Part shown: positions 49,834 to 57,459 of the stretch, piece by piece
How positions within the stretch are numbered: the stretch's first letter is position 1
Layout: the number at the start of each line of letters is the position of its first letter
Assembly: GCA_017473555.1 (NCBI GenBank)
Contig: JAFUKO010000131.1
Coordinates: forward strand, 1 to 58,323
Direction: 5' to 3'
Length of the DNA stretch: 58,323 nucleotides
From: Ruminococcus sp.
GTDB lineage: Bacteria > Bacillota > Clostridia > Oscillospirales > Acutalibacteraceae
Program-made: the position numbers and the translations under genes
Notes under the pieces: generated by a model
What the model saw: the letters and a program-made list of their open reading frames with translations, nothing else
Database searches by the model: none
What the model was told of the DNA's origin: nothing

Positions 49834-50376
49834 ATGAAAGCAACAGGAATTGTAAGAAGAATTGACGACCTTGGAAGGGTTGTTATCCCAAAAGAAATCA
49901 GACGTACACTTCGCATCCGCGAAGGCGATCCGCTGGAAATTTATACCGCCACTGACGGTGAGGTTATTTTTAAAAAATACTCACCTGTGGGAGAGCTGTC
50001 CACCTTTGCGGCGCAGTATGCTGATGTGCTGTCAAGAATCAGCTCGATGCCGACACTCGTGTGCGACCGTGACCACGTAATCGCAGCAGCCGGCGTATCA
50101 AAACGAGAGTATCTTGAGCGTAGAGTCACATCAGTGCTCGAGAACTATATGGAAAACCGACGCTCGTACTCTGCCCACCAGAATTCGGTTGACGAGGTAC
50201 AGCCTGTCGAGGGAATGGACCACGTTGCGTCTGTCATCTACCCTATTATTGCATCAGGTGATGTGACAGGTGCCGTCATCATGCTTAAAGGTGACACAAT
50301 AAAATATCCGACCGAAACCGAGATAAAACTCGCCCAGTCGGCTGCCGCATTTTTAGGAAAACAAATGGAAGAATAG
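49834..50376 (+). CDS. spoVT: SpoVT/AbrB-type transcriptional regulator
   Basis: 180 residues. The N-terminal swapped-hairpin AbrB DNA-binding domain reads KATGIVRRIDDLGRVVIPKEIRRTLRIREGDPLEIY (split here at about residues 2-37), followed by a GAF-like domain with SSMPTLVCDRDHVIAAAG and VIYPIIASGDVTGAVIML. This two-domain layout and length match B. subtilis SpoVT, a forespore regulator of late sporulation genes; in some non-sporulating clostridia it is kept as a general stage or stress regulator. AAGGAG lies 11 nt upstream of the ATG, a rather long spacing. A GC-rich palindrome is directly upstream. Confidence 0.92.
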   Translation: MKATGIVRRIDDLGRVVIPKEIRRTLRIREGDPLEIYTATDGEVIFKKYSPVGELSTFAAQYADVLSRISSMPTLVCDRDHVIAAAGVSKREYLERRVTSVLENYMENRRSYSAHQNSVDEVQPVEGMDHVASVIYPIIASGDVTGAVIMLKGDTIKYPTETEIKLAQSAAAFLGKQMEE

Positions 50377-50382
50377 TCCTTT

Positions 50383-50442
50383 ACAGGTCACACCTTGTAC
50401 ATCTCTTTTTATTGATGACAGCTTGGTTTGACCTGTATTTTC
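50383..50442 (+). terminator. Possible weak terminator after spoVT
   Basis: ACAGGTCA (50383-50390) pairs with TGACCTGT (50429-50436) across a 38-nt loop, followed by ATTTTCT. The large loop makes it uncertain. Confidence 0.4.
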
Positions 50443-50503
50443 TGCAATCTGCACTTTATTTGAAAATAATGTCACAAAACAGCGTAGTTTGTCGCTTTTT
50501 TGA

Positions 50504-50533
50504 TTGACAATTCTGCGTTTTGTGTGATACCAT
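50504..50533 (+). promoter_or_regulatory. Promoter of the GH3-like gene
   Basis: TTGACA (50504-50509), 18-bp spacer, TACCAT (50528-50533). Confidence 0.6.
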
Positions 50534-50564
50534 TACTCTAACAATATATTAAGGGGAGAACAAT

Positions 50565-51863
50565 ATGGCACAATATCGTCACGCTAAAGGTCCCAGCGTA
50601 TTACAAATCATCATCGTTATACTTGTTGTTTTACTTTCAATCGGTATTATAGCAGGTGCAGCGTTTGCGGTTTACCACTTCGGCTTTGATAAAGAGGACG
50701 AAGTACCTACAGAGGCTCCGACAGTACCAACTGTCGCTACCTTTGATGAAGCTCCGACAGAAGCTCCTACAGAAGACGAAAACCTCAAATACAATGAACT
50801 CGCTCAGAAGTACATTGCTAATATGAGCGAAGACGAAAAAATATATCAGCTGTTCATCACTACTCCTGAGGCATTAACAGGTGTTGATGCTGCTACTGTT
50901 GCAGGAGATGCTACTAAAGCTGCTATCGAGGCTAAGCCTATTGCAGGTATCGTTTACGATGCTGACAACTTTGAGGATTCAACTCAGACAACAGACCTCA
51001 TCAAAACAACCCAGAGTTTTGCTAAAACCTCAATGTTCATTGCCGTAGCTGAAGAAGGCGGCGATTTCTCACCTGTTTCTTCAAAGCTTGGCACAGCTAA
51101 ATTTGAAGATATGTCAACATACACAGAGCAGGGCGACCAGAAAGCCTTCGACAATGCTTCTACTATCGCTAAAGACATTTCTAAATTCGGTTTCAACTTA
51201 AACCTCGCTCCTGTTGCTAACTTTGAGGGCTCTAACGTTTACGCAACTGATGCAGCTGTTGCTTCTCCGCTTGTAGCTCAGGCTGTAAACGGTTTCCAGC
51301 AAAATGGCGTTATCTCAGCTCTCAAGACTTTTCCTGTATTGAAGGATTCAGACAAGACAACTGATGACTTACGTACAAGCGAGTTCTTAACATTCACTGC
51401 AGGTATCACAAACTCCACAGGTATCGTTGTTGTCGGCGATGCGATTATGTCATCAATAGACAGCGAAAATCCTGCATTTATGTCAAAGAATATTGTTACA
51501 GAGATTCTTCAGAAAGAGCTAAAATTCAATGGTGTAGTAATGACAAGCGATTTATCAACCGACTACATCACAGGCAACTTCACAACACAGCAGATTGTTG
51601 AGAATTCTCTGAATTCAGGCGTTAACCTTTTCTTCAAGCCTGCAGACATCGATGCTTATGTTCAGGCTGTTAAAGACGCTATCACAAACGGCACTATCAC
51701 TCAGCAGCAGATTGATGACAGCGTAAAGAAGGTACTCGCACTCAAATTCAAGTTCGGTATTTTAAGCGAAACACCTGTTGCGTCTGCACAGACTGCCACT
51801 GAAACCGCTACAGATACTGCTACTGAAACCTCAACAGAAGTTGCAACCGATGCAGCACAATAA
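50565..51863 (+). CDS. Membrane-anchored GH3-like (NagZ-type) protein with degraded active site
   Basis: 432 residues: a short cytoplasmic N-terminus, one membrane helix (about 12-37), a Thr/Pro/Glu-rich linker (45-72), a family 3 glycoside hydrolase-like barrel (75-400) and a Thr/Ala-rich tail. Barrel landmarks are MSEDEKIYQLF, FIAVAEEGG, FGFNLNLAPVANF, ALKTFPVL and NGVVMTSDLSTDY. In active NagZ enzymes the corresponding motifs are D-Q-E-G-G-x-V-x-R, P-V-A-D, K-H-F-P-G-H-G-D with a catalytic Asp-His, and S-D-D-L. Here only the nucleophile-position Asp329 remains; the Arg, the substrate-binding His and the general-acid loop are changed. It may therefore bind rather than cleave a cell-wall sugar. 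GGGGAG ribosome site. Confidence 0.75.
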   Translation: MAQYRHAKGPSVLQIIIVILVVLLSIGIIAGAAFAVYHFGFDKEDEVPTEAPTVPTVATFDEAPTEAPTEDENLKYNELAQKYIANMSEDEKIYQLFITTPEALTGVDAATVAGDATKAAIEAKPIAGIVYDADNFEDSTQTTDLIKTTQSFAKTSMFIAVAEEGGDFSPVSSKLGTAKFEDMSTYTEQGDQKAFDNASTIAKDISKFGFNLNLAPVANFEGSNVYATDAAVASPLVAQAVNGFQQNGVISALKTFPVLKDSDKTTDDLRTSEFLTFTAGITNSTGIVVVGDAIMSSIDSENPAFMSKNIVTEILQKELKFNGVVMTSDLSTDYITGNFTTQQIVENSLNSGVNLFFKPADIDAYVQAVKDAITNGTITQQQIDDSVKKVLALKFKFGILSETPVASAQTATETATDTATETSTEVATDAAQ

Positions 51864-51875
51864 TTGACATATAAC

Positions 51876-51903
51876 AAAAGGGCTTTTACAGCCCTTTTTT
51901 GTT
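51876..51903 (+). terminator. Terminator after the GH3-like gene
   Basis: AAAAGGGC (51876-51883) pairs with GCCCTTTT (51891-51898), 7-nt loop, followed by TT-GTTTG. Confidence 0.9.
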
Positions 51904-51935
51904 TGTCAGAAAAATATTTGCAAATAGTTAATATT

Positions 51936-51963
51936 TTGACATCATATTGTGGTACAATATACT
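51936..51963 (+). promoter_or_regulatory. Promoter of the large ABC transporter gene
   Basis: TTGACA (51936-51941), 16-bp spacer, TATACT (51958-51963). It overlaps upstream in-frame codons, supporting the TTG start at 51991. Confidence 0.78.
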
Positions 51964-51990
51964 CTGGAAAGTATTGAAAGGGGCATTGCT

Positions 51991-52359
51991 TTGCTTCAAA
52001 TTAAAAATATATCTAAACAATATGCCGTTGGTTCGGTTGTCACCAAAGCACTCGATAATGTATCTCTGAACTTAAGAGATAATGAATTTGTAGCCATTTT
52101 AGGTCCATCAGGCTCAGGTAAAACAACTCTTTTAAATATCATCGGTGGACTTGACCGCTATGACAGCGGCGACCTTGTAATCAACGAAATCTCTACCAAA
52201 AAGTATTCGGACAGAGATTGGGATTCCTACAGAAATCACACAATAGGCTTTGTTTTTCAAAGTTACAACCTTATCCCTCACCAGACTGTACTAGCAAAAG
52301 TCGAGCTTGCTCTGACTATCTCAGGTATCAGCAAAAGTGAGCGTAAAAACGTGCCATAG
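51991..52359 (+). CDS. ABC transporter ATP-binding/permease, 5' fragment before a frameshift
   Basis: The first part of a MacB/LolD-type ATPase. The TTG at 51991 is the likely start (AAAGGGG 7 nt upstream, promoter just before); the protein begins L-Q-I-K-N-I-S-K-Q-Y. Walker A is LGPSGSGKTTLLNIIGGLDR, and FQSYNLIPHQTVLAKVELAL is the Q-loop region. The frame runs into TAG at 52357 just after KSERKN. Adding one A to the run of five at 52345-52349 gives K-K-R-A-I-E-A-L-E-K-V-G-L and joins perfectly to the next frame, which holds the rest of the ATPase. The fragment alone lacks the signature and Walker B motifs and cannot work. Either the gene is newly broken or the base was lost in sequencing. 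Confidence 0.85.
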   Translation: MLQIKNISKQYAVGSVVTKALDNVSLNLRDNEFVAILGPSGSGKTTLLNIIGGLDRYDSGDLVINEISTKKYSDRDWDSYRNHTIGFVFQSYNLIPHQTVLAKVELALTISGISKSERKNVP

Positions 52360-52412
52360 AGGCGCTGGAAAAGGTCGGACTTAAAAAGCATATCCACAAA
52401 AAGCCAAACCAG

Positions 52413-55352
52413 ATGTCAGGCGGTCAGATGCAACGTGTGGCAATTGCAAGAGCACTGGTCAACAACCCTGATATTCTGCTCGCTGATGAACCGACAGGAG
52501 CACTCGACTCCGACACCTCTGTTCAGGTTATGGAGCTTTTAAAAGAGGTCGCAAAAGACCGACTTGTTGTTATGGTTACGCACAACCCTGAACTTGCAGA
52601 AGAATACGCAACCCGTATTGTGCGTGTTAAAGACGGCGTTATCAACGATGACTCAAACCCATACGATGTTGAAAACGAGAGTTTATCCCCTGTGCAACAC
52701 AAAAATATGGGCAAATCCTCAATGTCGTTCAAGACCGCTCTGTCATTAAGCTTTAACAACCTGCTTACTAAAAAGGCAAGAACACTCCTGACCTCATTTG
52801 CAGGTTCAATCGGTATTATCGGAATTGCTCTTATCTTAGCTTTATCAAACGGTGTTAATCTCTACATAAACAGTCTGGAAGAAGACACCTTGTCCGAATA
52901 TCCGATACAGATATCAAAAAGCGAAGTTGACTTCACAAGCATGATGGCTGACCAGGCCGAGCTTATGAACACCGCAAGTAATAACACTGCTGAAGTTTAT
53001 GAGTTCAAATCTCTCAACGCTATGCTGACAGAAAGCAACGAAAACGATTTGAGGTCGCTGAAGAAATACATTGAAAGCGGTAACAGCAACATAAATAAAT
53101 ACACTAATGCGGTTGAATACAAATACAACGTCACACCTAACATTTTCAGAATAGTAGGAGATGACGATTATCGCCAGATAAATCCTGACAAAACGCTCTC
53201 ATCAACAGCTGGATCTATGTCAGAAATGACTGCAATGATGCTGACAATGAGTTCATCTCATTTCAGTGCCTTGCCTGAAAATCCCGCATTGTATACCGAA
53301 CAATACAATGTTATGGCTGGTACATGGCCACAAAAGTATAACGAGTGTGTTGTTGTACTTTCATCTGACGGCAGTATCTCTGACCTCACCTTGTACGCAA
53401 TCGGTTTAAAGGATGTCAAAGAGCTTGATGATATTTTAAAAACATATGCCGAAAAAGGCGAAGCAGATATAGATAGCGAAGCCTCCACATACAAATACGA
53501 GGATTTTATCGGCATAGAATTCAAGCTTGTTGACCCGACGAGCATATACCAGTACGACAAAAAACACGATATTTACGTGAATAAATCAGACGATAAAGAG
53601 TTTATGCTTAAGCAAATCAAAAACGGCGAAACTCTTAGAATCGTCGGTGTTGTCAAGCCTGATGAAAACGCAAACGCCGCTATGCTTATGTCGGGAATCA
53701 ACTACCCTTCATCGCTGACAACTCACATTATCGAAACTGCTCAGAAAAGCAAAATTGTAGAACAGCAGAAGAACAAGCCTGATATCAACATATTCACAGG
53801 AAATGAATTTGGCGACGATGAGGCATCCTTTGATATGGAGTCACTCTTTAAAATCGACGAAAACGCCCTTGATATGACAGCTTTAGCAGGCGACCTTGAT
53901 ATGTCATCTATGTTCAGTGGAATGGATATGTCCCAAATGATGGGCGCACTCGATTTATCCTCGGCTTTTGAGAATATGGATATGTCCGAAATTCTGGGTG
54001 ATGTGGATATGTCACAAGCCTTTGAAAATATGGATTTGTCCGAATTACTTAAAGATATAGATATGTCACAGGTTATGGATGGCGTTGATATACAACAAGC
54101 TATCCGGAATATCGACATCGCTCAAATCATTGAGAATATCGATTTCAGCAATATTGAAGTTCCTGTATCTCAAGAAGAGCTGAAAAAACTTTTTAACGAT
54201 TTACTTAATGCCTATATTGAACAGTCAGGTTCAGAAAGTGACATTACATTTGAAGGCTTTTACGCCTTTGTTCAGAGTGAAACAGGACAGCAGATTGTCA
54301 AAGACAACATCGGTGATATCGTTGACTTGAGCACTGCTGTTGAAAACCTGAAAAATGAAATAACTGACATTATCTACAAAGCAGTCAGCGACGAGCTTCA
54401 GGATGCTATGGCTCCTGTTATACAGCAAATTGGAGAAAACCTTGTTAATATGCTAAACGAAACTCTCGCCCCTGTTTTATCTCAGGCAACACAGAAGTTT
54501 GTCGAAGCTATTGCAAACGGGCTCAGTGAACAGATGTCTTCTGCCATTGGGCAGGCTATGACTTCGGTAATGGGTCAGATGGGCACACAGATTTCGTCAG
54601 CAATCTCAGGACAGATGACAAATCTGATGTCAGGTATGCAGAAGGTATTAACTGATGCTTTCAGCACAGATATGGACAGTGACAGCTTAAAGGAGCTTAT
54701 GAGCTCAATGATGAGTCCTACAGCAAGCACCTATGAAGAAGTATTAGCTACTCTGAATTATGCTGAGATAGACGACCCGTACACTCTTTTGATTTATCCT
54801 AAAGATTTTGAGAGTAAAGAAAACATTATTCTGATACTCGACGAATATAATAAACAGATGGAAGAAAGCGGACATCATGACAAGGTGATTACTTACACCG
54901 ATGTAGTAGGCACACTTATGTCATCTGTAACAACAATCATCAATATTGTGTCATATGTGCTGATTGCATTCGTTGCGGTGTCGCTTATAGTATCCTCTAT
55001 TATGATAGGAATCATAACCTACATTTCCGTATTGGAGAGAACCAAAGAAATCGGTATACTACGTGCAGTTGGTGCATCAAAGAGAAATATCTCTCAGGTG
55101 TTCAACGCAGAAACCTTTATCATCGGTCTTTGCTCTGGTATAATCGGCATCGGCATCACACTGTTGCTACTAATTCCTGGTAATGCTATAATACATCACC
55201 TTGTGGGCTCAACAGACATCAATGCGGTATTACCTGCTGCAAACGCTATTCTGCTTATAATACTCAGCGTTATACTGACTCTGATTGGTGGACTTATCCC
55301 ATCAAAAAAGGCAGCAAAGAAAGACCCTGTAACAGCTTTAAGGTCAGAGTAA
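52413..55352 (+). CDS. ABC transporter ATP-binding/permease, main part (MacB/FtsX-type) with nonapeptide repeat
   Basis: The remaining frame opens with signature and Walker B (MSGGQMQRVAIARALVNNP, LLADEPTGALDS). Then comes the permease: a first membrane helix near TSFAGSIGIIGIALILALSNG, a ~680-residue external domain, and three C-terminal helices of the FtsX fold with YISVLERTKEIGILRAVGA and PSKKAAKKDPVTALRSE. The joined protein would be about 1120 residues. The external domain contains nine exact-length nine-residue repeats plus a partial tenth (bases 53898-54155) and a Met/Ser/Gln-rich amphipathic stretch (about 54400-54700). Such mechanotransmission ABC proteins export peptides or pull on envelope components rather than import. 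An internal ATG at 52413 gives this frame, but without the fragment upstream the ATPase is incomplete. Confidence 0.85.
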   Translation: MSGGQMQRVAIARALVNNPDILLADEPTGALDSDTSVQVMELLKEVAKDRLVVMVTHNPELAEEYATRIVRVKDGVINDDSNPYDVENESLSPVQHKNMGKSSMSFKTALSLSFNNLLTKKARTLLTSFAGSIGIIGIALILALSNGVNLYINSLEEDTLSEYPIQISKSEVDFTSMMADQAELMNTASNNTAEVYEFKSLNAMLTESNENDLRSLKKYIESGNSNINKYTNAVEYKYNVTPNIFRIVGDDDYRQINPDKTLSSTAGSMSEMTAMMLTMSSSHFSALPENPALYTEQYNVMAGTWPQKYNECVVVLSSDGSISDLTLYAIGLKDVKELDDILKTYAEKGEADIDSEASTYKYEDFIGIEFKLVDPTSIYQYDKKHDIYVNKSDDKEFMLKQIKNGETLRIVGVVKPDENANAAMLMSGINYPSSLTTHIIETAQKSKIVEQQKNKPDINIFTGNEFGDDEASFDMESLFKIDENALDMTALAGDLDMSSMFSGMDMSQMMGALDLSSAFENMDMSEILGDVDMSQAFENMDLSELLKDIDMSQVMDGVDIQQAIRNIDIAQIIENIDFSNIEVPVSQEELKKLFNDLLNAYIEQSGSESDITFEGFYAFVQSETGQQIVKDNIGDIVDLSTAVENLKNEITDIIYKAVSDELQDAMAPVIQQIGENLVNMLNETLAPVLSQATQKFVEAIANGLSEQMSSAIGQAMTSVMGQMGTQISSAISGQMTNLMSGMQKVLTDAFSTDMDSDSLKELMSSMMSPTASTYEEVLATLNYAEIDDPYTLLIYPKDFESKENIILILDEYNKQMEESGHHDKVITYTDVVGTLMSSVTTIINIVSYVLIAFVAVSLIVSSIMIGIITYISVLERTKEIGILRAVGASKRNISQVFNAETFIIGLCSGIIGIGITLLLLIPGNAIIHHLVGSTDINAVLPAANAILLIILSVILTLIGGLIPSKKAAKKDPVTALRSE
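53898..54155 (+). repeat. Nine-residue tandem repeat in the external domain of the ABC permease
   Basis: Nine consecutive 27-bp units (53898-54140) plus a partial tenth, each coding D-[MLIF]-[SQA]-x-hydrophobic-hydrophobic-x-[NDG]-hydrophobic, for example DMSQAFENM and DLSELLKDI. The units are diverged in DNA, so the pattern is kept at protein level. Confidence 0.9.
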
Positions 55353-55381
55353 TTTTCAACACTCACATTGTAATATTGCAC

Positions 55382-55416
55382 AAACAGCGTGTAGTTTTTT
55401 CTACACGCTGTTTTTT
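55382..55416 (+). terminator. Terminator after the ABC transporter gene
   Basis: AAACAGCGTGTAG (55382-55394) pairs perfectly with CTACACGCTGTTT (55401-55413), followed by TTT. Confidence 0.93.
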
Positions 55417-55424
55417 GTTATTCC

Positions 55425-55452
55425 TTGACCTCTGTTTATACTGACATATAAT
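55425..55452 (+). promoter_or_regulatory. Promoter of the dockerin protein gene
   Basis: TTGACC (55425-55430), 16-bp spacer, TATAAT (55447-55452). The ~100-nt leader ends in a direct repeat of TATATGAAAGGA (55523-55534 and 55541-55552), the second copy supplying the ribosome site. Confidence 0.75.
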
Positions 55453-55560
55453 GATTATAGAGGTGTTATTATTAAGTTTTTTTAATTTGAGTGCACCCTG
55501 AGTAGCACTATCAAGAGTATTATATATGAAAGGACTTTTTTATATGAAAGGATTGATATT

Positions 55561-57396
55561 ATGAAAAAGATAATCAGCTTACTTTTATGCGTTACTATGA
55601 TTTTATCAGTATTCAGTATAAGCGTAAACGGTGCTGAAACTGACCTTGCAAAAACTTCTATTTCTATCAAAAACGCAATTGACAACTACGAAAAGAATAC
55701 AGGTGAAACAGTAAACACCAAGCGTTACTACTTTCTTATGCCTGACGGCTCAAGCGGTTTGCGTGGTACTATAGAAGACTACATGTACGATGAATACGCC
55801 CCATCATGGTACAATGATAACGCTAATTCTGCAGGCATCTACTGGTGGGACACTCAAAAAATCGACCCTGATGTATGGCCGGGTTACAAAATGTCAAAAG
55901 CTGACTCAGATGATGTATACTATGCTGATGTTCCTGATTTTGTAGAAGTACTTATTTTCAACAACTACTTTGATGGCGGTATGGACATCAACGACCCTGT
56001 TTACTATGATGGCCACCAGACTAATAATCTCTATACCGGTGGTTACGATGTAGACGAATCAGATATCTACCCTCAGGGACTACCAGGCTTTGAAGATATG
56101 ATTTTTGTTATCGAGCCGGGCAAATCATCACTGAGCGGCGAGCTGACTCATAAAACGATCAGTGAAGGCGAGTGGTATTACTACTATAACAACGGATGTT
56201 TCGGCACAGTAAAAGACGGTGACACACGCAACTGTATCCGAGATGACCACGACCACGAAAATCTTTACATTAACTTCGACCCGTCTGACGCAGGCTGGGG
56301 CGAATATGAAAAGGTTTACTGTGTTATTGAAAGACTCGGTGGCAGTCCGTTCTACACCCCACAAACTGTCCGCACCTTGTGCACCGATTATGACGGCGAC
56401 GGAATTTACACCTATGATCTGAACAAGTCTGAAATCAATCTCAAAGACTATGTTGTTTACTATGTTTACTTTATGACCGATACAGGAAAACGTACCCGTG
56501 AGCTTGTTATGCAGACAACTAATATCAAAGGCACTGTTTACGCAACAGGCGAGCTTTCTGATACATACTCAGGTTCCAAGCTTAGATGGAAAGAAGAACA
56601 CAAGCTCGCTATCCCTGACTTTGATGATACAATCAGAGAGTATGAAAAAGAAAACGGTGTGGAAGTCCAAACCTATCGAAACTACTTTTACATTCCTGAC
56701 GGTAGCGATAAATTCAAAGACGCCAACGGCCTTACTCTCCCAAACTGGTTTAACGAATACTACACCGACATTTGCATTACATATATGAAAGATTACAGCG
56801 GTGGATTTCCTTATCCTTACCCAAAATATCCTGTCGGTTATTCTATCAACAAAGGTGGTGCTGACAATATCTACTACGCAGACATTCCTGTAAACGTATC
56901 CCAATATATAATAGGTAATGGTGTTGTAGAGTATTCCGCTCCGACATACAGCATATGTGAATCTTTCTTGTTGGGTCCTGAATGTAATAGTTACTATGGA
57001 GATGGACTGACTGATTGCGACAATATGATTTTTGTATTCAACGAGATGGACTGGTATTCCAGCACTACAACAGCGATGTGTGGAGGCGAATGGTACTATT
57101 ACTACGGTGGCACTTGCTATGGTACAGTACAAAACGGTTCAACTAATGACTGTATCCGCCACGACCATTTTGATGAAAACGGTAACCATCTTACACAAGA
57201 CCTTGTTGTGGGTGATGTTGATGGCGATGGTGCACTCTCGATAATGGACGCTACAGAAATACAGCTGGTCATTGCAAAGCTCAAGAATTGGCTCAGCAAC
57301 AACGCAAAAGCTCTTGCCGACGTTGATAACGACGGAGGAATATCTGTGCTTGACGCTACTGCTATTCAGCTAAAACTTGCACAGTTATCTGAATAA
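55561..57396 (+). CDS. Secreted dockerin protein with a duplicated unknown module
   Basis: 611 residues. A signal peptide (KKIISLLLCVTMILSVFSIS, cleavage near NGA-E at about 25) is followed by two related modules: A (about 36-330) opens IDNYEKNTGETVNTKRYYFLMPDG and B (about 350-545) opens IREYEKENGVEVQTYRNYFYIPDG (both quoted in part). The shared elements are V/IYYADV/IP, a D-x-M-I-F-V line, GEWYYYY, GTVK/QDG-like and CIRxDH. A has an extra ~90-residue insert before module B. The C-terminal type I dockerin has VGDVDGDGALSIMDATEIQ and ADVDNDGGISVLDATAIQ. The secreted protein would attach to a cohesin scaffold. I recognise no catalytic family; aromatic-rich modules may bind a polymer. Confidence 0.85.
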   Translation: MKKIISLLLCVTMILSVFSISVNGAETDLAKTSISIKNAIDNYEKNTGETVNTKRYYFLMPDGSSGLRGTIEDYMYDEYAPSWYNDNANSAGIYWWDTQKIDPDVWPGYKMSKADSDDVYYADVPDFVEVLIFNNYFDGGMDINDPVYYDGHQTNNLYTGGYDVDESDIYPQGLPGFEDMIFVIEPGKSSLSGELTHKTISEGEWYYYYNNGCFGTVKDGDTRNCIRDDHDHENLYINFDPSDAGWGEYEKVYCVIERLGGSPFYTPQTVRTLCTDYDGDGIYTYDLNKSEINLKDYVVYYVYFMTDTGKRTRELVMQTTNIKGTVYATGELSDTYSGSKLRWKEEHKLAIPDFDDTIREYEKENGVEVQTYRNYFYIPDGSDKFKDANGLTLPNWFNEYYTDICITYMKDYSGGFPYPYPKYPVGYSINKGGADNIYYADIPVNVSQYIIGNGVVEYSAPTYSICESFLLGPECNSYYGDGLTDCDNMIFVFNEMDWYSSTTTAMCGGEWYYYYGGTCYGTVQNGSTNDCIRHDHFDENGNHLTQDLVVGDVDGDGALSIMDATEIQLVIAKLKNWLSNNAKALADVDNDGGISVLDATAIQLKLAQLSE

Positions 57397-57413
57397 ACCT
57401 AATAAACAACAAA

Positions 57414-57440
57414 AAGGGCAACCACAACGGTTGCCCTTAA
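57414..57440. terminator. Terminator between the dockerin gene and ftsZ
   Basis: AAGGGCAACC (57414-57423) pairs with GGTTGCCCTT (57429-57438), 5-nt loop. The minus strand continues TTTTTGTTG, so it ends ftsZ, and the plus strand AAATTTT ends the dockerin gene. Confidence 0.88.
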
Positions 57441-57459
57441 ATTTTACTATAAAAACATC

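Noticed and set aside
52345..52365. Programmed ribosomal frameshifting in the ABC transporter
   Set aside because: Five A residues followed by C do not form a standard X-XXY-YYZ slippery heptamer with a clear downstream stem, so gene damage or a sequencing error is simpler.
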